DNA from: Paenibacillus antibioticophila
Lineage (GTDB): Bacteria; Bacillota; Bacilli; Paenibacillales; Paenibacillaceae
Reading direction: 5' to 3'
Length of the DNA: 64,000 nt
Assembly (NCBI RefSeq): GCF_000455265.1
Contig: NZ_HG005144.1
Coordinates: forward strand, 1 to 64,000
The notes under the pieces: model-generated
The model's database searches: none
Seen by the model: the letters and a program-made list of their open reading frames with translations, nothing else
What the model was told of the DNA's origin: nothing
Program-made: the position numbers and the translations under genes
Shown here: one piece after another, positions 33,416-41,336 of the stretch
How positions within the stretch are numbered: the first letter of the stretch is position 1
Layout of the letters: each line of letters starts with the position of its first letter

Positions 33416-33886
33416 CTACCAGCGGTAGTGTGCGAACGCTTTGTTCGCTTCGGCCATCTTGTGCGTATCTTCGCGTTTCTTAACAGAAGCGCCTGTGTTG
33501 TTGGATGCATCGATGATCTCAGCAGCCAAACGCTCTTCCATCGTCTTCTCACCGCGGTTGCGGGAGTAGTTCACGAGCCAACGTAATCCCAAGGATGTAC
33601 GTCTTTCCGGTTTTACTTCGATAGGCACTTGGTAGTTGGCACCGCCCACACGACGAGCCTTAACTTCCAATACAGGCATGATATTTTTCAAAGCTGCTTC
33701 AAATACTTCCATAGGGTCATTCCCGGTACGTTCTTGAATCAGGTTGAACGCATTATACAGAATGCTTTGAGCAACTCCACGTTTACCGTCGAGCATGATG
33801 CGGTTGATCAAGCGAGTAACAAGCTTGCTGTTATACACCGGATCCGGCAACACATCTCTCTTCGTAACTGGACCTTTGCGTGGCAT
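33416..33886 (-). CDS. rpsG: 30S ribosomal protein S7
   Basis: The product has 156 residues. S7 starts assembly of the 30S head and contacts E-site tRNA. MPRKGPVTKRDVLPDPVYNSKLVTRLINRIM and LRWLVNYSRNRGEKTMEERLAAEIIDA are typical. It lies between rpsL and fusA. Confidence 0.98.
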   Translation of the reverse strand: MPRKGPVTKRDVLPDPVYNSKLVTRLINRIMLDGKRGVAQSILYNAFNLIQERTGNDPMEVFEAALKNIMPVLEVKARRVGGANYQVPIEVKPERRTSLGLRWLVNYSRNRGEKTMEERLAAEIIDASNNTGASVKKREDTHKMAEANKAFAHYRW

Positions 33887-33959
33887 AGTTATCCCCCTTT
33901 CAGTAATAATCCAAACCTTGTTCGGTTCAATAAACTAATGTTGGCATTAGCTTAGGATT

Positions 33960-34379
33960 TTATTTCTTGGCTTTAGGACGCTTAGCACCGTATTTCGAAC
34001 GAGCTTGCATACGGTTGTTAACGCCTGCTGTATCAAGTGCTCCACGTACGATGTGATAACGTACCCCTGGAAGGTCCTTGACCCGGCCACCGCGAATCAA
34101 TACAACGCTGTGCTCTTGCAGGTTGTGACCGATACCTGGAATGTAAGCCGTCACCTCTACACGGTTCGTCAAGCGAACACGGGCATATTTACGAAGTGCG
34201 GAGTTCGGTTTCTTAGGAGTCATTGTACCTACACGTGTGCACACACCGCGTTTTTGCGGGGAGCTCAGATCAGTAGCCTCACGCTTCAAGGCGTTAAAAC
34301 CTCTTTGCAATGCTGGCGACTTGGACTTGTACACTTTGTCTTGACGTCCTTTACGGACGAGCTGGTTAATTGTTGGCAT
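33960..34379 (-). CDS. rpsL: 30S ribosomal protein S12
   Basis: The product has 139 residues. S12 is at the decoding centre. TPKKPNSALRKYARVRLTN contains the first streptomycin-resistance lysine of the family in its usual sensitive form (K in PKKPNS), and the PGVRYHIVRG block follows. The ATG at 34379 (MPTINQLVRKG) has GGGGGTGG upstream, so it is preferred over an ATG ten codons earlier. Confidence 0.97.
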   Translation of the reverse strand: MPTINQLVRKGRQDKVYKSKSPALQRGFNALKREATDLSSPQKRGVCTRVGTMTPKKPNSALRKYARVRLTNRVEVTAYIPGIGHNLQEHSVVLIRGGRVKDLPGVRYHIVRGALDTAGVNNRMQARSKYGAKRPKAKK

Positions 34380-34474
34380 GTTGTTGCCACCCCCTTCCTC
34401 AATATTCATGTTTCCTTATAAACCACTTTTTTAAGCCCACAGACCCAGGCGGTTCATAAAAGAACAAATGAAAA

Positions 34475-34511
34475 GTTTTTGCCAGAGGGATAGACCCCTT
34501 GCTGCAAAAAC
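34475..34511 (-). promoter_or_regulatory. terminator-like hairpin between rplGB and rpsL
   Basis: GTTTTTGC pairs with GCAAAAAC on the minus strand, with an inner AGGG/CCCT pair, followed by TTTTC. It could attenuate transcription between rplGB and rpsL or stabilise the processed end. No partner antiterminator was recognised. Confidence 0.5.
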
Positions 34512-34522
34512 AGTTCTTTCAG

Positions 34523-34774
34523 CTATGGTTTTACGATTGCCGCCATTGCCGCCCCGACCTCAATCCCGCAAGCCTTGCCGAGATTGTGCATCGTATCCAC
34601 CAGCGTCAGCTTGACGCCGCACTGATTACAAAGCGCAATGATCTTCGATGTCAGGCGCGGATCTGCATCTTCTGCCACATATACTTCTTCAGCGAGACCA
34701 AGCTCGACCATTCGCATCGTCTGCTTGGTGCCGATCTTGATATGGGCATCCTGTAGTCCTTTATCATTAGACAT
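34523..34774 (-). CDS. rplGB: L7Ae-family K-turn binding protein (YbxF)
   Basis: The product has 83 residues (82 in B. subtilis YbxF) with the L7Ae/L30e fold (TKQTMRMVELGLAEEVYVAEDADPRLTSKIIALC). Such proteins bind kink-turns in RNA. The ATG at 34774 (MSNDKGLQDA) lies 9 bases after GGAGG; an ATG two codons earlier is too close. First gene of the str transcript. Confidence 0.93.
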   Translation of the reverse strand: MSNDKGLQDAHIKIGTKQTMRMVELGLAEEVYVAEDADPRLTSKIIALCNQCGVKLTLVDTMHNLGKACGIEVGAAMAAIVKP

Positions 34775-34824
34775 ACGCATTGTCCTCCAAAGCACAGGGT
34801 GTACACGAACTCACGCACTTTGAT

Positions 34825-34853
34825 ATATTATCACTCCGGATAGGCGATGTCAA
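34825..34853 (-). promoter_or_regulatory. sigma-A promoter of rplGB-rpsL-rpsG-fusA-tuf
   Basis: Consensus TTGACA (34848-34853), a 17-base spacer and TAATAT (34825-34830) on the minus strand, about 45 bases before rplGB. This frees the str operon from read-through of rpoC. Confidence 0.85.
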
Positions 34854-34901
34854 GCAGATTATTGAAAGAGAATCTTCATTCATATCTTATTAGAATAGCT
34901 C

Positions 34902-35378
34902 TCATTTCTCTCGAAATTTTGATTTTTCATAATTAAAAGGAATGCTTGTCCCAACGACCACATCTTCGATCTTATCGATTATTAGCCAATCGTCCATATT
35001 GCCTTGATGGTCAAAGGCGAGAGGCGGATCGATTCTCTGCACGTCTTCGAATTCAACAAGGCATAAACACTTTTTGCGCCATCGCTCTTTTTGCTTCTCG
35101 GTTAAGTTTAACTTGCTTTGATTGTCGCTTAACGTTTTTATAATTTCATCTTCTGTCAGCTTTACATAGTTTTGAACGGTTTTCACCTTAGCAAGTGCAG
35201 TAATAAGTGCTGATCCCTTCTCCATAAAATAAATGCTTTCCCCTTCATGCACTCGGCTATGCGGAATTTTACGGCCAGCCGCACCTCTTACAATCATTGT
35301 TTTTGTTCCGGACAGAATTTTATCCAGTACACGCTCACCCAATTTCCCCGCATTATCACAGTACACTAAATGTACCAT
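34902..35378 (-). CDS. hypothetical protein, possible ASCH/PUA-like domain
   Basis: The product has 158 residues. The N-terminal half (GERVLDKILSGTKTMIVRGAAGRKIPHSRVHEGESIYFMEKGSA) has the look of an ASCH or related PUA-superfamily RNA-binding domain: a helix, a GTKT-like turn and a strand with VHEGESIYF. The C-terminal half (about 90-158) is basic then acidic and not recognised. The ATG at 35378 lies 10 bases after GAGG. It is the last of three accessory genes between rpoC and rplGB. Domain call is by eye only. Confidence 0.55.
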   Translation of the reverse strand: MVHLVYCDNAGKLGERVLDKILSGTKTMIVRGAAGRKIPHSRVHEGESIYFMEKGSALITALAKVKTVQNYVKLTEDEIIKTLSDNQSKLNLTEKQKERWRKKCLCLVEFEDVQRIDPPLAFDHQGNMDDWLIIDKIEDVVVGTSIPFNYEKSKFREK

Positions 35379-35403
35379 ACTTTTCATTCCTCACTTTCAT
35401 AGC

Positions 35404-36279
35404 CTAAATGTTCTGATTTTGCATTTTCTTCACGACTGGAAGCCATACTTCGGATCGGTAATCCGCAGCTTGTTGATCCCCGTTGGTGTATATCTCAACG
35501 TCCGGGGCATCGGCATATTCATAGCCGGAGGTGGGAAGCCACTCGGTAATAATCCGTCTTTGCATATCCTGCATAGTATGAGGCAGCGGTCCAACACACT
35601 CAAAGATCGCCCAAATCCCTGCCGGAACGATCGTCTCACACATGCCCTCCGGTGCAGGTGAATTGGTAGCTGCAGCAATGTAGTAGTCCATCTTTTCTCC
35701 GTTCATACAAGTACTGACGCCCAGGATACTGAAAGGAGGCTGATCCATCATTTCCACGAGCCTCATAAGATTTCCATCCTGCGCTACCTGTTGCCAGAGT
35801 TGAGGGATCTTGGAAAAATTCTCCTCCAGGTTTACATCCATGCTTTCTTTTACGCCTACGATACGAAATGCCTCTTTCTTCTCAATCCTGTATTCCATTT
35901 CCGTCTCTCCCTTAATTGAAACTGAGATGCGAATTCTTGGAAACGCCTTGAGTGGCGTGCCCTCGGTACGTGCAGTGGAGGGGGCAGTGCCATGCAGAGT
36001 CTGAAATGCCCGATTAAAAGAGGTTGGAGAGTCGTAGCCATATTTCAGCGCCAGATCAATAATCTTGATGTCGCTAGTCTGCAAATCAAAGGCGGCGGCT
36101 GTCATCCTTCTCCTGCGAATATATTCGGATAAGGGAATGCCTGCTATGTAAGAGAACATTCGTTGAAAATGAAAGAATGAGCAACAGGCAATTTGCGCTA
36201 TTTTCTCAAAACCGATCTCCCCATCCAGATTGTCTTCGATATAATTGAGTGCTTGATTCAAACGTCCAATCCATTCCAT
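35404..36279 (-). CDS. AraC-type regulator with GyrI-like effector domain
   Basis: The product has 291 residues. An AraC DNA-binding domain is at the N-terminus (about 1-108: LNQALNYIEDNLDGEIGFEKIAQIACCSFFHFQRMFSYIAG, then KYGYDSPTSFNRAFQTLHG). A GyrI-like small-molecule-binding domain follows (about 120-290). Relatives such as Rob and SoxS-fusion regulators respond to drugs or other hydrophobic ligands. Target genes are unknown; the adjacent acetyltransferase is one candidate. The ATG at 36279 (MEWIGRLNQ) has TAGGAGCG upstream. Confidence 0.85.
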   Translation of the reverse strand: MEWIGRLNQALNYIEDNLDGEIGFEKIAQIACCSFFHFQRMFSYIAGIPLSEYIRRRRMTAAAFDLQTSDIKIIDLALKYGYDSPTSFNRAFQTLHGTAPSTARTEGTPLKAFPRIRISVSIKGETEMEYRIEKKEAFRIVGVKESMDVNLEENFSKIPQLWQQVAQDGNLMRLVEMMDQPPFSILGVSTCMNGEKMDYYIAAATNSPAPEGMCETIVPAGIWAIFECVGPLPHTMQDMQRRIITEWLPTSGYEYADAPDVEIYTNGDQQAADYRSEVWLPVVKKMQNQNI

Positions 36280-36363
36280 TCTTTTCGCTCCTACTTTCAA
36301 TTTTAGTGCTCCCTCTTTCGCACTGCCTCTCATTCTCTGTTCGAAAATGCGAGTTCAACCGTA

Positions 36364-37443
36364 TTAAAGGAGGAATAAAACCACGAGACTAATTGCAGCC
36401 ATCGCGGAATAAATGAACTTGTTCATTCGATACACTCTCAAAGAACCGAAGCCTTCGAATGGATATACAGGAAGCAGTTTATAGATCAATAAGATACTGC
36501 CTAGCCGATACAGATATGACGTGAACTCCAGATCCGTCCATACCCATTTGGACAGGGCAACGGTCAGAAGTAGATAGATCCAGCCCATGACGGCACCACC
36601 GCCCACGATCCACCGAAACCTGGAAGTATTCTCGTATTTCTCGGGAATCCAGTTGCCTAGCATAGGAAAGACTCCGCCGAGAATCGGCACTAGCAAGGGA
36701 ATTATAAATCCGCAGTTTGTCAGACGAAAGTTCCATCGGTGCTCCGAGATCAACCCAATCCGGGTAAAAAGAAGCTCCCCTATCAGTAATGCCCCATAAG
36801 CGAGCAAGAACCAACCCAGGTGAAGCTGCCTGTTCAGCAATAATGCTGTGCAAACCATGATCAGATTTAAAAGTATGTAAGTGGCGATCTGCAATAAATT
36901 AGAGTCTGCCCTTTTCTTGACCGGTACCGTCCTTGCAGCCAAATATAAATCCATGCCATAAGCAAACGCAGTCGGCGTTGATTTTAACACGGACACTAGC
37001 CCTCTTATTCCTAACAATCTTCGTAGTTCCATATAAGTGACTCTTGCAAACCCGCTTTTCTCAAGCGCTCGCCAGGACCCGGCATTCTCATCCTTCACTT
37101 GTGCCGTGATAAAGGTACAACCTAGCTCCCAGAATCGTTTTGTTGCTGCTTTGTACAACTGGCTTGCTATTCCTCTTCCTCGACAAGCAGGATCAACAAA
37201 TCCGGCACTGAAATCTCCAATCAGTACTCCTTGCTCCCCTTTTAGAAGCTTCAAGATCACAGCACCAACAATCTTTTCTCCTTCAATTGCAACTATAGCT
37301 TCTTTGGGCAGCGATATGAACAGGCTCTCTAAGCTGCTGAAGGCTCGTCTGCCTAATTGCTGAACAGTCTTGGCTTCATCCTCCCTCATGATTCGGATCT
37401 GCGTTGCTGATTTATTCTCTGAAAGGGTTATTGCCACTGTCAT
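36364..37443 (-). CDS. GNAT acetyltransferase fused to a multi-pass membrane domain
   Basis: The product has 359 residues. Residues 15-145 form a GNAT domain with the acetyl-CoA motif CRGRGIASQLYKAA (87-100). From about 185 there are around six hydrophobic segments. The last includes LLPVYPFEG (323-331), resembling the third conserved motif of site-2 proteases (NLLPxxPLDG), but I see no HExxH zinc motif, so any peptidase activity is doubtful. The substrate is unknown. First of three accessory genes placed between rpoC and rplGB. Confidence 0.75.
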   Translation of the reverse strand: MTVAITLSENKSATQIRIMREDEAKTVQQLGRRAFSSLESLFISLPKEAIVAIEGEKIVGAVILKLLKGEQGVLIGDFSAGFVDPACRGRGIASQLYKAATKRFWELGCTFITAQVKDENAGSWRALEKSGFARVTYMELRRLLGIRGLVSVLKSTPTAFAYGMDLYLAARTVPVKKRADSNLLQIATYILLNLIMVCTALLLNRQLHLGWFLLAYGALLIGELLFTRIGLISEHRWNFRLTNCGFIIPLLVPILGGVFPMLGNWIPEKYENTSRFRWIVGGGAVMGWIYLLLTVALSKWVWTDLEFTSYLYRLGSILLIYKLLPVYPFEGFGSLRVYRMNKFIYSAMAAISLVVLFLL

Positions 37444-37567
37444 GACCTCACTCCTCCTTGATCAATAATTCACATGATCCTATCTATTAATTCTGCTTAG
37501 AGAAGCATATTCCTTTTGGAGCCCGGCCATTCCAGATAACAATGCTCCCTATTACTGAATCGCATAT

Positions 37568-37609
37568 AAAAAAACCGGCATAGCACTGACTCAAGTCAGG
37601 CTATGCCGG
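37568..37609 (-). terminator. terminator of rpoBC
   Basis: CCGGCATAGC pairs with GCTATGCCGG on the minus strand, with an inner CTGAC/GTCAG pair, followed by seven T. It separates rpoC from the accessory genes. Confidence 0.95.
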
Positions 37610-37627
37610 CCGGCTATATTCTATTAC

Positions 37628-40600
37628 CTACTCCACGGACACCGGTTCCAGATTCTCTTCGTTTGTCTCCTGATCCTCCGGACCTTCGAATTGAACGCTG
37701 CGGTAACGGTTCATCCCCGTACCCGCAGGGATCAGCTTACCGATAATGACGTTCTCTTTCAGGCCGAGCAGTTTATCCACTTTGCCTTTGATCGCGGCAT
37801 CGGTAAGCACGCGTGTCGTTTCCTGGAAGGAAGCGGCGGAAAGGAAGGAATCTGTCTCGAGCGAAGCTTTGGTAATCCCGAGCAATACCGGTTTGGCCAC
37901 AGCAGGCTCTTGACCGGACAGAATCGCATTCTTGTTAGCAACTTCATATTCATACAGATCGACGAAGGATCCCGGCAGAAGCGGCGTATCCCCAGCATCA
38001 ACGATGCGGATTTTACGCAGCATTTGCCGTACCATAACTTCGATATGCTTGTCGTTGATTTCTACGCCCTGGTTCCGGTATACGCGCTGAACTTCCTGAA
38101 GGATATAGTTCTGCACGCCGCGGATGCCCTTGATGCGCAAAATTTCTTTCGGGTCAATGGAACCGTCAGTGAGCTCGTCGCCCGCTTCGATCTCCTGCCC
38201 TTCGCTTACGCGCAGGCGGGAACCATAGGTAACGGAGTACACCTTCGTTTCCGCTTCGCCTTGAACCTCGATTTCGCGACGGTCCTTCGCTTCGCGGATT
38301 TCCTTAATGACGCCGTCAATTTCACTGATTGTGGCTTGACCTTTCGGGTTCCGGGCTTCAAAGAGCTCCTGAATCCGCGGCAAACCTTGAGTGATATCGT
38401 CTCCGGCAACGCCACCGGTATGGAACGTACGCATGGTGAGCTGAGTTCCCGGCTCCCCGATGGATTGCGCTGCGATGATGCCGACAGCTTCACCAATCTC
38501 AACGTGCTTGCCGGTAGCCAGATTGCGGCCGTAGCACTTCTTACATACCCCGTGACGAGCACGGCAGCTAAGCACAGAACGGATTTGCAGTTTTGCGACA
38601 CCAGCATCGACAATTTCATGCGCCTTGTCGGAGTCGATCAGTTCATTGCGGTGAATAATGATTTCACCTGTTTGCGGATGCTTGATCGTTTCAAAGGAAT
38701 AACGTCCTTCGATACGGTCGTACAGATCCTCGATAACTTCCTTGCCGTCTTGGATAACGCTGACGGTGAAGCCTTTATCCGTTCCGCAATCCTCTTCACG
38801 AACGATCACGTCTTGCGCTACGTCAACGAGACGGCGAGTCAGGTAACCCGAGTCCGCAGTACGGAGCGCCGTATCGGCAAGACCCTTCCGGGCACCGTGC
38901 GTCGAGAGGAAGTACTCGAGGACGGTAAGTCCTTCACGGAAGTTCGATTTGATCGGGAGCTCGATGATCCGGCCGGACGGGTTCGCCATCAGACCGCGCA
39001 TACCGCCCAGCTGGGTGATCTGCGATTTGTTACCCCGTGCCTTGGAATCCACCATGAGCATGATGGAGTTGTACCGATCCATCGATTTCATGAGCACATC
39101 GGTAATTTGATCCTTCGCTTTAGACCAGATATCGATAACACGGTCATAACGTTCTTCATTCGTGATCAGACCGCGACGGTATTGCGTCGTAATAACCTGA
39201 ACCTTCTCATCAGACTGGCGCAGAATCTCTTGCTTCTCGTCAGGAACGATAACGTCGGATACGGCGATACTAACGCCGGCGCGTGTCGAATACGTGAAGC
39301 CGGTTTGCTTGATTCTGTCAAGAATAACAGAAGTTTCGGTGGTATGGTAGATCTCGAAGCAACGCCCGATGATCTCACCGAGGTACTCTTTACCCACGCC
39401 GCCAGCTTGCGGAGCTTCCATAATGCGCTCGACAACATTAGCGCCTTTGCCATGAATAAAGTATTTATCCGGAGTGCCCTGGAACAGGTTAACCCGGGTA
39501 GGTTCATTGATGTACGGGAAGCTTGCCGGGAAGATTTCGTTGAAGATAATTTTCCCTACCGTTGTAATCAAGAGTGCTTCCTGTTGTTCCGGAGTAAAGC
39601 CCGTCTTGTTAAGCGCCTTGGCCGGAATAGCCACCCGAGCATGCAGCGATGCCGTTCCGCGTTGGTATGCGGAGAAGGCTTCGTTCACAGAGCCCAGGAT
39701 CATGCCTGCGCCAAGAGCGTCCTTGTTATCCATCGTCAGGTAGTAGGATCCAAGAACCATATCCTGTGAAGGAGTAACGACCGGCTTGCCGTCCTTTGGA
39801 TTCAGAATGTTGCCCGATGCCAGCATCAGAATACGTGCCTCAGCTTGAGCCTCAGCGGACAACGGTACGTGCACGGCCATCTGGTCACCGTCGAAGTCGG
39901 CGTTATAAGCCGTACATACGAGCGGATGCAGACGGATGGCGCGGCCTTCAACCAGAATCGGTTCGAACGCCTGGATACCAAGTCTATGCAGCGTAGGGGC
40001 ACGGTTCAGAAGCACCGGATGCTCCTTGATGACTTCCTCGAGCACATCCCATACCTCTGGGCTGACGCGTTCTACTTTACGCTTCGCGCTCTTAATGTTA
40101 TGGGCAAGGCCTTTGTTGACCAATTCTTTCATAACGAATGGCTTGAACAATTCAAGCGCCATTTCCTTAGGCAGACCGCATTGATACATTTTCAGGTAAG
40201 GACCTACGACGATAACGGAACGACCGGAATAGTCAACCCGTTTACCGAGCAGGTTCTGCCGGAAGCGGCCTTGCTTACCCTTCAACATATGGCTGAGGGA
40301 TTTCAGCGGACGGTTGCCTGGGCCCGTTACCGGACGACCGCGACGGCCGTTATCGATCAGGGCATCCACAGCTTCCTGAAGCATCCGCTTTTCATTCTGT
40401 ACGATAATGTCTGGCGCGCCAAGATCCAGCAGGCGCTTCAAACGGTTGTTCCGGTTGATGACGCGGCGATACAGGTCGTTCAGGTCAGATGTCGCAAAAC
40501 GTCCGCCATCCAGCTGTACCATCGGACGCAATTCCGGTGGAATAACAGGCAGTACGTCAAGGATCATCCACTCTGGCTCATTGCCGGAGCTCTTGAAGGC

Positions 40601-41242
40601 TTCGATAACCTCAAGACGTTTAATCGCACGGTTACGGCGTTGGCCTTGCGCCGTGCGCAGCTCTTCCTTCAGGAAGTCCAGTTCCTTGTCGATATCGAGA
40701 TCCTGAAGCAGCTTCTTCACAGCTTCAGCCCCCATACCGGCCTGGAACCCGTATCCGTACTTTTCACGATAGCTGCGATATTCCTTCTCGGACAGAAGCT
40801 GTTTTTTCTCCAGCGGAGTCTCGCCTGGATCAGTTACTACATAAGATGCAAAGTAAATGATCTCTTCCAGGGAGCGCGGAGACATATCCAGCGCCAAGCC
40901 CATCCGGCTCGGAATACCTTTGAAATACCAAATATGAGATACCGGAGCAGCCAGTTCGATATGGCCCATGCGCTCACGGCGCACCTTTGCTCTGGTTACT
41001 TCGACGCCGCAGCGGTCGCAGACAACGCCTTTATAACGGACACGCTTATATTTACCGCAATGACATTCCCAGTCCTTTGTCGGGCCAAAAATCTTTTCAC
41101 AGAACAGGCCTTCTTTTTCTGGCTTCAATGTACGGTAGTTGATCGTTTCCGGTTTCTTCACTTCTCCGCGGGACCACGAACGAATTTTGTCTGGGGAAGC
41201 AAGCCCAATTTTCATAAACTCGAAGTTGTTGACGTCCAACAA
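37628..41242 (-). CDS. rpoC: RNA polymerase beta' subunit
   Basis: The product has 1204 residues. The catalytic metal loop NADFDGDQMAVH is present. The N-terminal zinc site is CHCGKYKRVRYKGVVCDRCG, and the second zinc site has CRARHGVCKKCYG with an upstream Cys. The trigger-loop region TQLTMRTFHTGGVAG follows. The start is TTG (MLDVNNFEF), six bases after GGAGGGG; a second TTG follows at once. The earlier in-frame start lies inside the ribosome-binding site. It is 94 bases after rpoB. Confidence 0.98.
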   Translation of the reverse strand: MLDVNNFEFMKIGLASPDKIRSWSRGEVKKPETINYRTLKPEKEGLFCEKIFGPTKDWECHCGKYKRVRYKGVVCDRCGVEVTRAKVRRERMGHIELAAPVSHIWYFKGIPSRMGLALDMSPRSLEEIIYFASYVVTDPGETPLEKKQLLSEKEYRSYREKYGYGFQAGMGAEAVKKLLQDLDIDKELDFLKEELRTAQGQRRNRAIKRLEVIEAFKSSGNEPEWMILDVLPVIPPELRPMVQLDGGRFATSDLNDLYRRVINRNNRLKRLLDLGAPDIIVQNEKRMLQEAVDALIDNGRRGRPVTGPGNRPLKSLSHMLKGKQGRFRQNLLGKRVDYSGRSVIVVGPYLKMYQCGLPKEMALELFKPFVMKELVNKGLAHNIKSAKRKVERVSPEVWDVLEEVIKEHPVLLNRAPTLHRLGIQAFEPILVEGRAIRLHPLVCTAYNADFDGDQMAVHVPLSAEAQAEARILMLASGNILNPKDGKPVVTPSQDMVLGSYYLTMDNKDALGAGMILGSVNEAFSAYQRGTASLHARVAIPAKALNKTGFTPEQQEALLITTVGKIIFNEIFPASFPYINEPTRVNLFQGTPDKYFIHGKGANVVERIMEAPQAGGVGKEYLGEIIGRCFEIYHTTETSVILDRIKQTGFTYSTRAGVSIAVSDVIVPDEKQEILRQSDEKVQVITTQYRRGLITNEERYDRVIDIWSKAKDQITDVLMKSMDRYNSIMLMVDSKARGNKSQITQLGGMRGLMANPSGRIIELPIKSNFREGLTVLEYFLSTHGARKGLADTALRTADSGYLTRRLVDVAQDVIVREEDCGTDKGFTVSVIQDGKEVIEDLYDRIEGRYSFETIKHPQTGEIIIHRNELIDSDKAHEIVDAGVAKLQIRSVLSCRARHGVCKKCYGRNLATGKHVEIGEAVGIIAAQSIGEPGTQLTMRTFHTGGVAGDDITQGLPRIQELFEARNPKGQATISEIDGVIKEIREAKDRREIEVQGEAETKVYSVTYGSRLRVSEGQEIEAGDELTDGSIDPKEILRIKGIRGVQNYILQEVQRVYRNQGVEINDKHIEVMVRQMLRKIRIVDAGDTPLLPGSFVDLYEYEVANKNAILSGQEPAVAKPVLLGITKASLETDSFLSAASFQETTRVLTDAAIKGKVDKLLGLKENVIIGKLIPAGTGMNRYRSVQFEGPEDQETNEENLEPVSVE

Positions 41243-41336
41243 GGAGCACCCCTCCTTAACCAAGTCCTGATATTGACACTATCCGGCAATATTCGTTGTT
41301 CGGGCAGTGCCTTACGGCACCACCCGCCACAACTAT

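Noticed and set aside
37691..39769. Long plus-strand open frame (692 codons) opposite rpoC, with another of 546 codons at 39845-41485
   Set aside because: They are exact antisense of the conserved rpoC reading frame, have no ribosome-binding site, and their residue make-up is that of a shadow frame.
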